A stretch of DNA of 64,000 nt. Origin: Fibrobacter sp. UWH4. GTDB taxonomy: Bacteria; Fibrobacterota; Fibrobacteria; Fibrobacterales; Fibrobacteraceae. Below are positions 53,172 through 61,948 of the stretch, piece by piece. Both the position numbers and the translations under genes were made by a program. Location of the stretch: contig NZ_FRAY01000002.1 in the NCBI RefSeq assembly GCF_900142475.1, forward strand, positions 552,715 through 616,714, given 5' to 3'. The notes under the pieces were generated by a model, which was not told the DNA's origin, did no database searches, and was given only the letters and a program-made list of their open reading frames with translations. Numbering within the stretch: position 1 is the first letter of the stretch; the number at the start of each line of letters is the position of its first letter.

Positions 53172-54002
53172 ATGGCCGAGGCCCGCGGATTTAGCCTTCT
53201 CGAAAGGTTCGAACTCAAGTACCACATTCCTGTGGAATGGGCCGACCGTATCGGCGCCTTCCTCGCACCCTATTGCGAAGAAGACTACTACTCGAAAATC
53301 ACCCCAGGTGGATTCTACTGGATCACGAACCTCTATCTGGATTCGCCCAGCTGGACGTTCCTCGGCTGGAAAAAGAAACAGTTGCTGGACCGTTTCAATA
53401 TGCGCATTCGCACTTATGGTGAGCACCCGGCACAAGACGGAACGTTCCACTTCGAATGCAAGCGCAAGATCAAGAATATCTGCTACAAGAGCCGCGGCAC
53501 CATCAAGGGAATCAACCCCGGCGAAGTGTGGAACATGAAACCCGAGGACTGGCCGTGCAAGGGAGAAAAGGACCGCATGTACGTGAAGGATTTTCTGTAC
53601 AAGACGGAACTCTATAACGCACACCCGCGCCTACTCACGCAATACAAGCGCCGCGCCTGGTTTGGACTCCGCGAAGAATATTCCCGCGTGACCATCGATA
53701 CCGGCATGCGTTTCCGCGAAGAAAATGGTTTCGACTACACCGTCGATCCGCACTACATGCACTCAACCGGCATACCGAGATTTTTCCAACCCGGTTGCGA
53801 TGCCGTACTCGAGCTCAAGTGCCCCTGTTCGCAGGTGCCTTACTGGATGTTTGACCTGATTAAGTTCTTGAACTTGAAACATGCTGCGTTTTCCAAGTTC
53901 GGCAATGCCGCCGCGGAATGGAAACGTGTTTACGAGAACCCACGGCGATTCAAGACTCCCTATTGGACAAAACTCGCCGTCGGCGCAGGTGAAAATTATT
54001 AA
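53172..54002 (+). CDS. VTC-domain protein (polyphosphate-polymerase fold)
   Basis: 276 residues. The tunnel-fold residues of VTC/CYTH-like proteins are readable: ERFELKYHIP (Lys), LYLDSP, RFNMRIRTYG (Arg pair), FHFECKRKIKNICYKSR (Glu and basic residues), and VLELKCP near the end. Yeast Vtc4 of this fold makes polyphosphate; bacterial members near DUF4956 have unproved activity. No signal peptide. The gene starts one base after the TolC-like stop. Confidence 0.87.
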   Translation: MAEARGFSLLERFELKYHIPVEWADRIGAFLAPYCEEDYYSKITPGGFYWITNLYLDSPSWTFLGWKKKQLLDRFNMRIRTYGEHPAQDGTFHFECKRKIKNICYKSRGTIKGINPGEVWNMKPEDWPCKGEKDRMYVKDFLYKTELYNAHPRLLTQYKRRAWFGLREEYSRVTIDTGMRFREENGFDYTVDPHYMHSTGIPRFFQPGCDAVLELKCPCSQVPYWMFDLIKFLNLKHAAFSKFGNAAAEWKRVYENPRRFKTPYWTKLAVGAGENY

Positions 54003-54032
54003 AATAGTAGAAAGTTTCACGAGGATACCACT

Positions 54033-55712
54033 ATGGATATCAAAAAAATTCTTTTGACGGGTTCGACCGTGGCAGCGTTGGCATTCGTCGTTGCCTGCTC
54101 CGATGATTCCTCTTCGGGGCCCAAGAACGAAGATCCGGCCTCCAGCGCCTCCATCGATCAGCCGACTTCGTCTGACGGAACCACCCCGACATCCAACGGC
54201 ACCGAGACGGGTTCGTCCAGCAGCGCAACTGAACCGGACGAGCATCTTTCTTCGTCGATGGATGCCAGCGTGACGAACATGGTCATCACCGAAATCATGT
54301 ACAACGCCCCCGACGCCTCCGAACTCGAATGGGTGGAAGTGGCGATTGCGGCCGGTCCCGACCTTAAGAGCATGGCATTCTACAAGCTCCGTCTCGAAGG
54401 AGCCATCACCTATTCTTTCCCGGCAGAACCGCTAGCCAAGGGCGAATATGTCGTCGTTACGAACAACGTCGAATTGTTCAAGGAAACGTATCCGACCTTT
54501 ACAGGCCGACTCTTTGGCCCCTGGGATAACGATCCCTCTACCGGTACGGTTGCAAAACTTTCGAACGAAGGCGATGTTATCGATGTCAAGCTGACCGGAA
54601 ACGGTGACGTCAGCTGTTCCTACAGCAAGGAACCGCCTTGGCCCTCCCTTGCCAACGGCAAGGGCCGCACCCTCGTCTACAAGGGCGGAAACGCCGCTCT
54701 TCCCTCTTCCTGGGGCGCAAGCAAGATCCTGAAGGGTAACCCCGGTGTCGGTAACGACGAATGGCTGACGACCTCCAATGTGCGCATCAATGAAATCATG
54801 CCGACCCTGACCGGTCAGAATGCATGGGTAGAACTGTACAATGCAGGAACCGAAAATGTCGACGTAACAGGCTGGCAATTTGAATCCAAAGTCCGTAACG
54901 AAACCCTGACCATCAAATCGGGAATCGTTCCTGCCGGAAGCTACCTGGTCCTGGATGCGGCTTCCGATTTCAGCGAAGAACTGATCGTCAGCCCCATTGG
55001 CGGCGCCTACTATCTGTATGGAGCCACCGAAGGCGATGAATCCAGCCTGTTCCTGCCCTCCAGTGAACTTTCGAGCGGCGTCGTTGACCTGGCCGACGGT
55101 TCCATGGCTCAGGGAGCCCTTACCACGGCAACTCCGGGAGCCATTAACACGAATCTGTATATCGGCCCGGTCGTCATCAACGAAATTCATTATCACCCCA
55201 TTGACGACAATGCAAACGACGTCGAATTCCTGGAACTCAAGAACACCTCTGCAACCCCGATCACTCTCTACGAAAAGGTGAAAACGACCAACAAGGGCTG
55301 GAAGGTCGAAGGTATCAACATGGACTTTACAAGCTCCGACATCCTGCCCGCAAACGGTCTCGCAGTCCTGTTCCCGGAATCGCTTTCAACCGCCGTGGGA
55401 GAAGCCGGATTGCGCACCCGCTACTCCATCGCAAGCGACGTACTCGTCAAGTTCTACAAGGGTAAGCTTTCGAACCGTGGCGAAATGATCGCCGTCAAGA
55501 AGCCCTTCGACTTCAGCGATGATCCAACAAGCCCCTCGGGCATCCAATGGTTCTACAACTGGTCCGATGCAACGCTCTATAGCGACGGCTGGAAGGGCGA
55601 AAACTTCGCAAAGACAGACGGATTCGGATATAGCCTACAACGCAAGGACTACAGCACCATGGGTTATGAAGCTTCCGCCTGGGTTGCCGCAGAACCGACC
55701 CCCGGAAAATAG
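54033..55712 (+). CDS. lamin-tail-domain (LTD) lipoprotein
   Basis: 559 residues. Signal peptide with lipobox VVAC, then a Ser/Thr/Glu-rich linker of about 60 residues. Three LTD-like Ig domains start near residues 84 (VITEIMYNAP), 249 (VRINEIMPTL) and 380 (VVINEIHYHP). LTD domains in bacteria are extracellular modules often next to CotH kinases; no CotH kinase is seen. AGGAT ribosome site. Likely the surface or outer-membrane partner of the cluster. A perfect terminator follows. Confidence 0.85.
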   Translation: MDIKKILLTGSTVAALAFVVACSDDSSSGPKNEDPASSASIDQPTSSDGTTPTSNGTETGSSSSATEPDEHLSSSMDASVTNMVITEIMYNAPDASELEWVEVAIAAGPDLKSMAFYKLRLEGAITYSFPAEPLAKGEYVVVTNNVELFKETYPTFTGRLFGPWDNDPSTGTVAKLSNEGDVIDVKLTGNGDVSCSYSKEPPWPSLANGKGRTLVYKGGNAALPSSWGASKILKGNPGVGNDEWLTTSNVRINEIMPTLTGQNAWVELYNAGTENVDVTGWQFESKVRNETLTIKSGIVPAGSYLVLDAASDFSEELIVSPIGGAYYLYGATEGDESSLFLPSSELSSGVVDLADGSMAQGALTTATPGAINTNLYIGPVVINEIHYHPIDDNANDVEFLELKNTSATPITLYEKVKTTNKGWKVEGINMDFTSSDILPANGLAVLFPESLSTAVGEAGLRTRYSIASDVLVKFYKGKLSNRGEMIAVKKPFDFSDDPTSPSGIQWFYNWSDATLYSDGWKGENFAKTDGFGYSLQRKDYSTMGYEASAWVAAEPTPGK

Positions 55713-55743
55713 TCACGGAACGCGGCCTCATTTATAACAAATA

Positions 55744-55770
55744 AGTCACCTTTTCAAGGTGGCTTTTTTT
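55744..55770 (+). terminator. intrinsic terminator after the lamin-tail gene
   Basis: AGTCACCTT (55744-55752) pairs with AAGGTGGCT (55756-55764), one G-T pair, followed by TTTTTTT. It ends the 49.9-55.7 kb cluster. Confidence 0.92.
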
Positions 55771-55797
55771 GTAAAAAATATATATCTTTTACATAGT

Positions 55798-57600
55798 ATG
55801 AAAAAGAGTGTGTTACTGGGTTTGGCGACAAGCGTCGCCGTTTCTGCCGCGCCTATTTCGCTTTCCGACGCCATCAACATGGCAAAAGCCGGAAATTCAC
55901 AAATCAAGGCCGAAAAGGCAAAAGTCGACATGGCCGAAAGTGGCCAGTCCGAAGCCTTTTCCCGTTTTATGCCGCAGCTGTCGCTGACCGCAAGCGTTAC
56001 AAAGATCAACGATCCCATCTACATAGACCTGAACCAAATCCGTTCGGGAATGATTCAGGTACACGGTGCCGAGGCATACCAGTCCTACTACAGCCAGTAT
56101 TATTCGGATTACTATAAGCAGTATTACGATCAGGCCTACGATGCCGCCAAGGCGCAGGGTGCCGACGACGCAACCGCTACAGCGACTGCCAAAAAGGCCG
56201 CCGACCAGGCCGGTCAAAAAGCGGGAACCGAGGCAGGTCAAAAAGCCCAGCAGCAGACCGAAGAAAAGCTGAACGAGGCTCTGCCCTCCTTTGAAAAGAA
56301 GGTGCAGGACGATGTCTTTTTTAACGCGCGCCTGACGGCCATTTGGCCCATCTTTACGGGTTTCAAGATCTATTCCGCCTACGATGCCGCCAAGGAAAAC
56401 GTGAACGCCAAGAAGGCGGCCTTTGACATGGCACAAAACACCATCCTGATGGATGTGGCGACCAAGTACTTTACGCTGCGCTTGGCCGAAGAACTCACGC
56501 AGCTTCGCGAAAGAACCAGGAAGAACCTGGAAGAACACTTGGCTCGCTCCAAGAAACTTGAAGAAGGTGGTCAAATCAGCAAGGCTGAACGCCTGCGCGC
56601 CGAAGTGGCCTTGGCCGAAGCGGAGAATGCTCTCGAAGATTCCTACCGTGACCAGACTCTTGCTCGACTTGCTCTCGCAAGCCTGCTGCATACTGATACG
56701 AACCTTACCGCCATTACGCCGGTGATGGCCCCGGAACAGACTTTCGGCATGGAAGAGTTCAAGCAACTCGCCATGGACAGACACCCGGGACTGCGACAGC
56801 TGCGTACCGAACGCAAGCGCAGCCAGGATGCCGTGAGCGCGGCACGCGCCGATTATTACCCGACGGTCGCGCTTTTTGCCTACAAGGAACTTTACACGCG
56901 CGACCTTACAATCCTGGAACCCGAATGGGCCGTGGGAGCAAAGCTTCAGTGGGATTTGTTCAAGGGCGGCGAGACTCGCTCCAAAGTGAGTAACGCGAAA
57001 GCGCTTGACAGGTCGCTTTCGAGCATGGAAGAGCAGACCATGGATAACATTGGCCTCTTGGTGGAAAAGCGCTGGCGTGAAATGGAACATGCCAAGAGCC
57101 GCTTGGAAAGCTTGAAGAAGACTCGCGAACTCGCCGAAGAAGCGCACCGCAGCCAGACCTTGGCCTACGAGGCGGGACTTGCGACGGGCCTCGACGTGGT
57201 GGATGCCGAGCTTGCGCTTTCGCGCTTGCAGGTGGCTGACTTGAAGGCTCATTACGATGCGGTAATCGCCTGGCTTGGACTTTTGGAAGCAAGTGGAGAA
57301 GTGGTGAATGCGGGCGAAATGCTCAAGAACGTAAAACCAGTGGAAGAAAAATCGGCTGAGGTGTCGAAGCCTGAAGAAGCGAAGGCTGAAGAAAAGAAAC
57401 CTGCCGAACCTGCTCCCGCTGCTGTCGAAACGGTTCCGCCCGCTGTAGAAACCGTTGCAAGCGACTCTACAAACGCTGCCGCGAGCCCCTCAACAAACGT
57501 CATTGCGAACCCCTCTACAAACGTCATTGCGAACCCCGAAGGGGTGAAGCAATCTACAGCGGCAGATTCGGTAAATACGGCTCCAGCCCCTAATCACTAA
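55798..57600 (+). CDS. TolC-family outer-membrane protein with Tyr-rich insert and repeat-derived tail
   Basis: 600 residues from ATG 55798; an upstream in-frame start would lie in the preceding terminator. Signal peptide, then the efflux-protein double repeat (SLSDAINMAKAGNSQIKAEKAKVDMAES; FKQLAMDRHPGLRQLRTERKRSQDAVSAARADYYP). An insert at about residues 90-165 has YYSQYYSDYYKQYYDQAYDAA followed by an Ala/Gln/Lys helix, unusual for the family. The last 85 residues are Pro/Ala/Glu/Thr-rich, and part of the tail is the translated palindromic repeat (TNVIANPEGVKQST). No ribosome site. With the HlyD and two ABC-2 permease genes it forms an export operon. Confidence 0.85.
   Translation: MKKSVLLGLATSVAVSAAPISLSDAINMAKAGNSQIKAEKAKVDMAESGQSEAFSRFMPQLSLTASVTKINDPIYIDLNQIRSGMIQVHGAEAYQSYYSQYYSDYYKQYYDQAYDAAKAQGADDATATATAKKAADQAGQKAGTEAGQKAQQQTEEKLNEALPSFEKKVQDDVFFNARLTAIWPIFTGFKIYSAYDAAKENVNAKKAAFDMAQNTILMDVATKYFTLRLAEELTQLRERTRKNLEEHLARSKKLEEGGQISKAERLRAEVALAEAENALEDSYRDQTLARLALASLLHTDTNLTAITPVMAPEQTFGMEEFKQLAMDRHPGLRQLRTERKRSQDAVSAARADYYPTVALFAYKELYTRDLTILEPEWAVGAKLQWDLFKGGETRSKVSNAKALDRSLSSMEEQTMDNIGLLVEKRWREMEHAKSRLESLKKTRELAEEAHRSQTLAYEAGLATGLDVVDAELALSRLQVADLKAHYDAVIAWLGLLEASGEVVNAGEMLKNVKPVEEKSAEVSKPEEAKAEEKKPAEPAPAAVETVPPAVETVASDSTNAAASPSTNVIANPSTNVIANPEGVKQSTAADSVNTAPAPNH
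57498..57554. repeat. palindromic repeat (half copy plus full copy) inside the TolC-like gene
   Basis: Half copy CGTCATTGCGAACC at 57498-57511 and full copy at 57522-57554 (CGTCATTGCGAACCCC ... GGGGTGAAGCAATCT). Read in frame they give TNVIANP twice and EGVKQST. It belongs to the family at 51753. Confidence 0.85.
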
Positions 57601-57651
57601 CCACTTTATACTGTCTACTTCCAACTATGTACTTTTAATCTGGAGTAAACT

Positions 57652-58650
57652 ATGAACGTCTTGAAAGTTATCGGAAAGGTCTTGGTCGTCTTGGCGTTGA
57701 TTGCCCTGATTGGCCTTGGTATCGTTACCTTGCAGAAGTTCGCGACTGAACCGCGCGACGCCTATTTGCAGGGCCAGATGGAAGCTCGCCGAGTACTTGT
57801 GGCGGGCAAGGTTCCCGGGCGCGTTGAACAGCTGTTCTTCCGCGAAGGTGACATGGTCGAAAAGAACGCCATTGTGGCAATCATCAGTAGCCCAGAAATC
57901 GAGGCGAAAAAGATGCAGGCGCAGGGTGCTTTAGGTGCAGCCCGCGCTCAGGCGAACAAGGCGAAAAACGGAGCCCGCTCCGAAGACATTACGGCCCTCA
58001 AGGCCATGGCCTCGCGCGCCCAGGATGCCGCAAACCTCGCGAAGAACACTTACGACCGTGTGCAGAAGCTTTATAACGAAGGCGTGTTGCCGCTCCAGAA
58101 GCGCGATGAAGCCGAGACCCAGATGAAGGCGTCGCAGTCCGCTGCCGACGCCGCCAAGGCCCAGTACGAACAGGCTCTCGCCGGCGCCCGCAGCGAAGAC
58201 AAGGCTGCCGCAAACGCACTCGTGCTGCAAGCGAAGGGCGCCAACGCCGAAGTCGACGCTTACCTCGAAGAAACCAAGATCCGCGCGCCCATCGCCGGTG
58301 AAGTTTCCGTCAAGCTAGTCGAAGAGGGCGAAGTCGTAGGCTCCGGCATGCCGGTAGTCGCCATCACGGACCTCGACGATTCCTGGGCAGTATTTCACCT
58401 GCGTGAAGACTTGCTCAAGAACATCACCAAGGGAAAATCCTTCAGCGTTTTCATTCCGGCGCTCGACAAGAATGTCGAAATGGAAGTCAGCTACATTGCG
58501 TCTGTAGGCGATTACGCCACCTGGCGCAGCTCCAAGGAAAGCGGCGGTTTCGACCTCAAGAGTTTCGAGGTGCGCCTGCGCCCGAAGCAGAAAGTCGAAA
58601 ACCTGCGCCCCGGCATGAGCGTGCTTTTCCCCGTAGAACAGATTCAGTAA
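57652..58650 (+). CDS. HlyD-family membrane-fusion protein
   Basis: 332 residues. N-terminal membrane helix (VLVVLALIALIGLGIVTLQ), lipoyl halves (AGKVPGRVEQLFFREGDMVEKN and APIAGEVSVKLVEEGEVV), an Ala-rich coiled-coil hairpin (about 85-200), and a C-terminal barrel. It is the adaptor between the ABC-2 permeases downstream and the TolC-like duct upstream. TGGAGTAA ribosome site. Confidence 0.92.
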   Translation: MNVLKVIGKVLVVLALIALIGLGIVTLQKFATEPRDAYLQGQMEARRVLVAGKVPGRVEQLFFREGDMVEKNAIVAIISSPEIEAKKMQAQGALGAARAQANKAKNGARSEDITALKAMASRAQDAANLAKNTYDRVQKLYNEGVLPLQKRDEAETQMKASQSAADAAKAQYEQALAGARSEDKAAANALVLQAKGANAEVDAYLEETKIRAPIAGEVSVKLVEEGEVVGSGMPVVAITDLDDSWAVFHLREDLLKNITKGKSFSVFIPALDKNVEMEVSYIASVGDYATWRSSKESGGFDLKSFEVRLRPKQKVENLRPGMSVLFPVEQIQ

Positions 58651-58666
58651 TTTTTTGAGAAAACAG

Positions 58667-58694
58667 GAGATGCCCGACTAAATCGGGCATGACA
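58667..58694. repeat. palindromic repeat GGAGATGCCCGA / TCGGGCATGACA
   Basis: GATGCCCGA and TCGGGCATG arms form a hairpin around CTAAA. On the reverse strand it reads TGTCATGCCCGA...GGGCATCTCC, the same family as the copy at 61143. It sits between HlyD and the first permease, just before a TTG start with no ribosome site. Confidence 0.75.
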
Positions 58695-58701
58695 ATGCGA
58701 T

Positions 58702-59949
58702 TTGTTTATTTCTTTCTTTAAAGCAGTCCGCAAAATCTACATCAGCCACAACATCGTGCTGTGGTTGGTTCTCCTGATTTTGCCGGTGGTGACATCGGTC
58801 TTTATGGTGAATTTCTTTTCGGCCGAAATCATTCAGCATGTGCCGATTGGCCTTTTAAAGCAAGACCGCTCGCAGCTGTCCGATAAAGTCGAAATGGCCT
58901 TGCGGGCAGACCCCGTGCTCGAAGTCGCGGTGGAATGCCACGACCGTAGCGAATGCGAACATGCGGTGATTCGCGGTGACTTGCAGGCGTTTATTGTGCT
59001 CCCGTACGACATGGAACGACGAGCTCTCCGCCTTGAAACGCCCGTGATTCCGGTGTATTCTAGCGGCCAGAATTACCTCACGAACACGTTTGCTGTCAAG
59101 GAAATCCGCTCGGTGATTTCGGCGATTGGTGCCGACCTGTTTACCAAGCAGATGGATGACCCGATTCATGTGGAACTTAAGTCGGTCAGCAATAATAGCG
59201 GTAACTACCAGGGTTTTTTAGGGCTCGGGCTGGTGACGGCGATTTTCCATCTGGCAGGAATTTTAGCGGCGGTGTACCTGTTCAGTTTTCCGTTCCGCGA
59301 TCACCGCGTCCGCGAATTCTTGCAAGCGGCAGGTGGCTCGCGCGTGGTGCTTGGCGCTGCGACAGTTTTGCCGCTGGTTGTGATTCAGTGGCTGTCGATG
59401 GTGGCGGTGTATGCGTATGCTCGACGTGCGCTCACCCCGATGACTTTCGATGAATTCGTGGTGGTGTCTGCGGGGCAGCTGGCGATGTTTCTCGCATGCT
59501 CTGGAGCGGGGGCCGCCTTTGTGGGCATTACTGGCAACATGCGTATGTCGTCTAGCGTGGCAGGTGTAATTGCAGGTCCTGCGTTTGCATTTGCCGGGCA
59601 AACTTTCCCCGTGATGGCGATGCCCTTTGCGGTGCGTTGCTTCGCGTTCCTGCTTCCGCTCACCCATATTCTCAAGGTGCAATCGACAATGCTTCTCGGT
59701 TCTGTCGGCAAGGCTCACGCCTGGGAATCGATAGCCATCCTTTTATGCATGGCGCTGTTCTGGCACCTACTCGCCTCAAAATTGTTGTTCTTGCGTTGGA
59801 AAGTCGCCATTGAAAAAGAAGCAGACTGGGAAGCCCGCGAAAAGTTGCACCTGAAGGATAAGCTGAAAAATATTGCCGGAGCCGTCTATTCGGACTTAAG
59901 CATTCGCAAGGCAATCGCTTCTGATATGGCTGAAAGGGGGCGCAAATGA
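58702..59949 (+). CDS. ABC-2-type transporter permease
   Basis: 415 residues, start TTG 58702 uncertain (no ATG or ribosome site fits, and a repeat lies upstream). One N-terminal membrane helix, a large periplasmic part (about 45-165), and five more helices; the pattern fits the YhhJ/YbhS/YadH type that works with HlyD-type adaptors. It overlaps the second permease by four bases (ATGA). No ATP-binding gene is adjacent. Confidence 0.85.
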   Translation: MFISFFKAVRKIYISHNIVLWLVLLILPVVTSVFMVNFFSAEIIQHVPIGLLKQDRSQLSDKVEMALRADPVLEVAVECHDRSECEHAVIRGDLQAFIVLPYDMERRALRLETPVIPVYSSGQNYLTNTFAVKEIRSVISAIGADLFTKQMDDPIHVELKSVSNNSGNYQGFLGLGLVTAIFHLAGILAAVYLFSFPFRDHRVREFLQAAGGSRVVLGAATVLPLVVIQWLSMVAVYAYARRALTPMTFDEFVVVSAGQLAMFLACSGAGAAFVGITGNMRMSSSVAGVIAGPAFAFAGQTFPVMAMPFAVRCFAFLLPLTHILKVQSTMLLGSVGKAHAWESIAILLCMALFWHLLASKLLFLRWKVAIEKEADWEAREKLHLKDKLKNIAGAVYSDLSIRKAIASDMAERGRK

Positions 59950-61136
59950 TAGACCTCTTTAAGCGACTTTTCAAGGTGGCGTTCGCCGAATGGAAGCTTT
60001 TTTACACCGACCCTGCTGCGGTGTTGTTGCTGGTGGTGGCGGGCGTGCTTTACGCCTTCTATTACCCGACGCCTTACATGAAACAGACGGCTACAGATGT
60101 GCCTGTGGCTGTAGTGGATCTTGATCATACGGTGATGTCGCGCGAACTCACGCAGATGTCTGCCGCTGCCCAGCAGATTGATGTGCGCTATGTGTTTTCG
60201 GATATCCGCGAAGCGGAACAGGCCATGGCCGAAGAAAAAATCTACGGGTTCATGGTAATTCCCAAGGACATGGAAAAGACGCTCCGTAACGGTGGCAAGA
60301 CGAACGTGAACGTGTTTACACACGGCGCCTACGTGATGCTCCACGGCAACATCGGAACGGCGTTTACTACATGCGCATTGACTGTTGGGGCAACTACCAA
60401 AGTCAAGCGGATTGCTTTAGGTAAAAAGGTTCCTGCAGCCAAGGCGATTGCTATGCGCGACCCGATTCCCATCAGCGTGCAGACCATGTACAACAACACG
60501 GGGAGCTACTCGAACTATGTGGTGCCGAGTGTGTTGGTGCTAATTTTACAACAGACGCTAGTGATTGGCATTTGCATTCTGGGCGGTGCCCGCGCTCATC
60601 GCAAGTTCCGCAAGTTGCAACGCGACAGTTCCGTCGAAAACGAGCTGATGCCTTACCGCTACTTTGGCCGTTCGCTTGCGTACTTCTTGCACTATTGCAG
60701 CTTTATCTTGTTCTACCACTTTGTGGTGTACAACGTGTTCGATTTTCCGCGCCGCGGCGAAATTTTGCCGATGGTGGCGTTTGCAATCGTGTTCCTGTTC
60801 TCGGTTATCAACTTCGGGATGGTGCTTTCGCAGGTGTTCTTGCGTCGCGAAACGAGCATGCAGTTGTTCCTGTACATGAGCATTCCGATCCTATTCCTTT
60901 CGAACTTCAGCTGGCCTACCGAACTGATTCCGGCCTGGATGAAGGGTTTCTCTTGCCTGTTGCCTTCGACGTTTGCCATTCCGGCATGGCTTGCGATTGA
61001 ACAGCGTGGCGCCGACATTTACGATGCGGCATCGCTTCTGTTGCCGCTTGCGATGCAGGCGGTATTCTACCTGTTGCTCGGGCTCGTGCTTACCAACCTC
61101 CGCGACGGTAGCAAACTGAAAACCGGCGATATGTAG
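59946..61136 (+). CDS. ABC-2-type transporter permease
   Basis: 396 residues. Same layout as the preceding permease (one helix, periplasmic domain with PVAVVDLDHTVMSRELTQM, then five helices), the usual paired arrangement. GNIGTAFTTCAL and PSVLVLILQQTLVIGICILGG are in family positions. Together with the TolC, HlyD and first permease genes it makes an efflux system lacking its ATPase in this window. Confidence 0.88.
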   Translation: MIDLFKRLFKVAFAEWKLFYTDPAAVLLLVVAGVLYAFYYPTPYMKQTATDVPVAVVDLDHTVMSRELTQMSAAAQQIDVRYVFSDIREAEQAMAEEKIYGFMVIPKDMEKTLRNGGKTNVNVFTHGAYVMLHGNIGTAFTTCALTVGATTKVKRIALGKKVPAAKAIAMRDPIPISVQTMYNNTGSYSNYVVPSVLVLILQQTLVIGICILGGARAHRKFRKLQRDSSVENELMPYRYFGRSLAYFLHYCSFILFYHFVVYNVFDFPRRGEILPMVAFAIVFLFSVINFGMVLSQVFLRRETSMQLFLYMSIPILFLSNFSWPTELIPAWMKGFSCLLPSTFAIPAWLAIEQRGADIYDAASLLLPLAMQAVFYLLLGLVLTNLRDGSKLKTGDM

Positions 61137-61142
61137 CCATTC

Positions 61143-61172
61143 CTGTCATCCCCGGCTTGGCCGGGGATCTCC
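61143..61172. repeat. palindromic repeat TGTCATCCCCGG / CCGGGGATCTCC
   Basis: ATCCCCGG and CCGGGGAT arms around CTTGG, with the TGTC...CTCC ends also present at 58667 (opposite orientation). The following GTGACA (61182-61187) is 18 nt from TATATT at 61206 and could be a -35 box for the next gene. Confidence 0.75.
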
Positions 61173-61205
61173 GTGCTGAGCGTGACAATTTGAAAATGAA
61201 TTTTG

Positions 61206-61211
61206 TATATT
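61206..61211 (+). promoter_or_regulatory. promoter -10 box TATATT with candidate -35 GTGACA
   Basis: TATATT (61206-61211) lies 18 nt after GTGACA (61182-61187) and 18 nt before ATG 61230. Context TTTTGTATATTACG. Confidence 0.45.
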
Positions 61212-61229
61212 ACGATTAGAGGTATTTTT

Positions 61230-61943
61230 ATGATGTTCGATCCTTTATACATGATGATTCTCCTGGTGACGCTCGCTTTGTCTGGTAGCGTTTCCTGGAT
61301 GGTCAAGTCCCGTTTTAACGCTGGCCAAAAAGTCGGCATTTCGAGCGGCCTTACCGGTGCCGATGTGGCGAAGGCAATCCTCATGGATGCGGGCATTACC
61401 GACGTGAAGGTGCTGCAGCATCACGGATTCCTGTCGGACCATTACAATCCGCTGAACAAGACTCTGAACTTGTCACCTGAAGTTTATAACGGCCGCAATG
61501 CGTCTGCCGCGGGCGTTGCCGCTCACGAAGTGGGCCACGCCATTCAGCATGCGCAGGGGTATTTCCCGCTGTGGCTGCGTTCGTTCATTGTGCCGGCCGC
61601 AAACCTCGGCTCTAATTTGGGTCCGTGGCTTGTGATTCTCGGCATCATCCTGATGAGTGCGGGCCGTGCGCTGGGCTATTCGCTCGCCGTGGCGGGTGTG
61701 GTACTGTTCGGTATCGCAACGCTCTTTACGCTGGTGACCGTGCCGGTGGAATTCGACGCTTCTTCCCGCGCGAAAAAGGTGCTTGCTCGCCTCGATATCG
61801 TGGCTCAGGGTCGCGAATACAATACGGTTTCGGGAGTGCTGTTTGCCGCGGGGCTTACCTACGTGGCTGCCGCCATCGGCTCCATTATGCAGTTGCTTTA
61901 TTGGGCTTACCGCGCCGGACTTATCGGCGGTCGGCGAGACTAA
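61230..61943 (+). CDS. YugP-type zinc metallopeptidase, membrane protein
   Basis: 237 residues from ATG 61230 (AGAGG at 61218-61222). HExxH-type motif AAHEVGHAIQHA at about residue 100 gives two zinc His and the catalytic Glu; membrane helices at about 5-22, 125-160, 165-185 and near the C-terminus. It matches the YugP (PF04298) family of neutral zinc peptidases with unknown substrates, probably acting at the inner membrane. SGLTGADVAKAILMDAGI is the usual N-terminal block. Confidence 0.9.
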   Translation: MMFDPLYMMILLVTLALSGSVSWMVKSRFNAGQKVGISSGLTGADVAKAILMDAGITDVKVLQHHGFLSDHYNPLNKTLNLSPEVYNGRNASAAGVAAHEVGHAIQHAQGYFPLWLRSFIVPAANLGSNLGPWLVILGIILMSAGRALGYSLAVAGVVLFGIATLFTLVTVPVEFDASSRAKKVLARLDIVAQGREYNTVSGVLFAAGLTYVAAAIGSIMQLLYWAYRAGLIGGRRD

Positions 61944-61948
61944 GTAAA

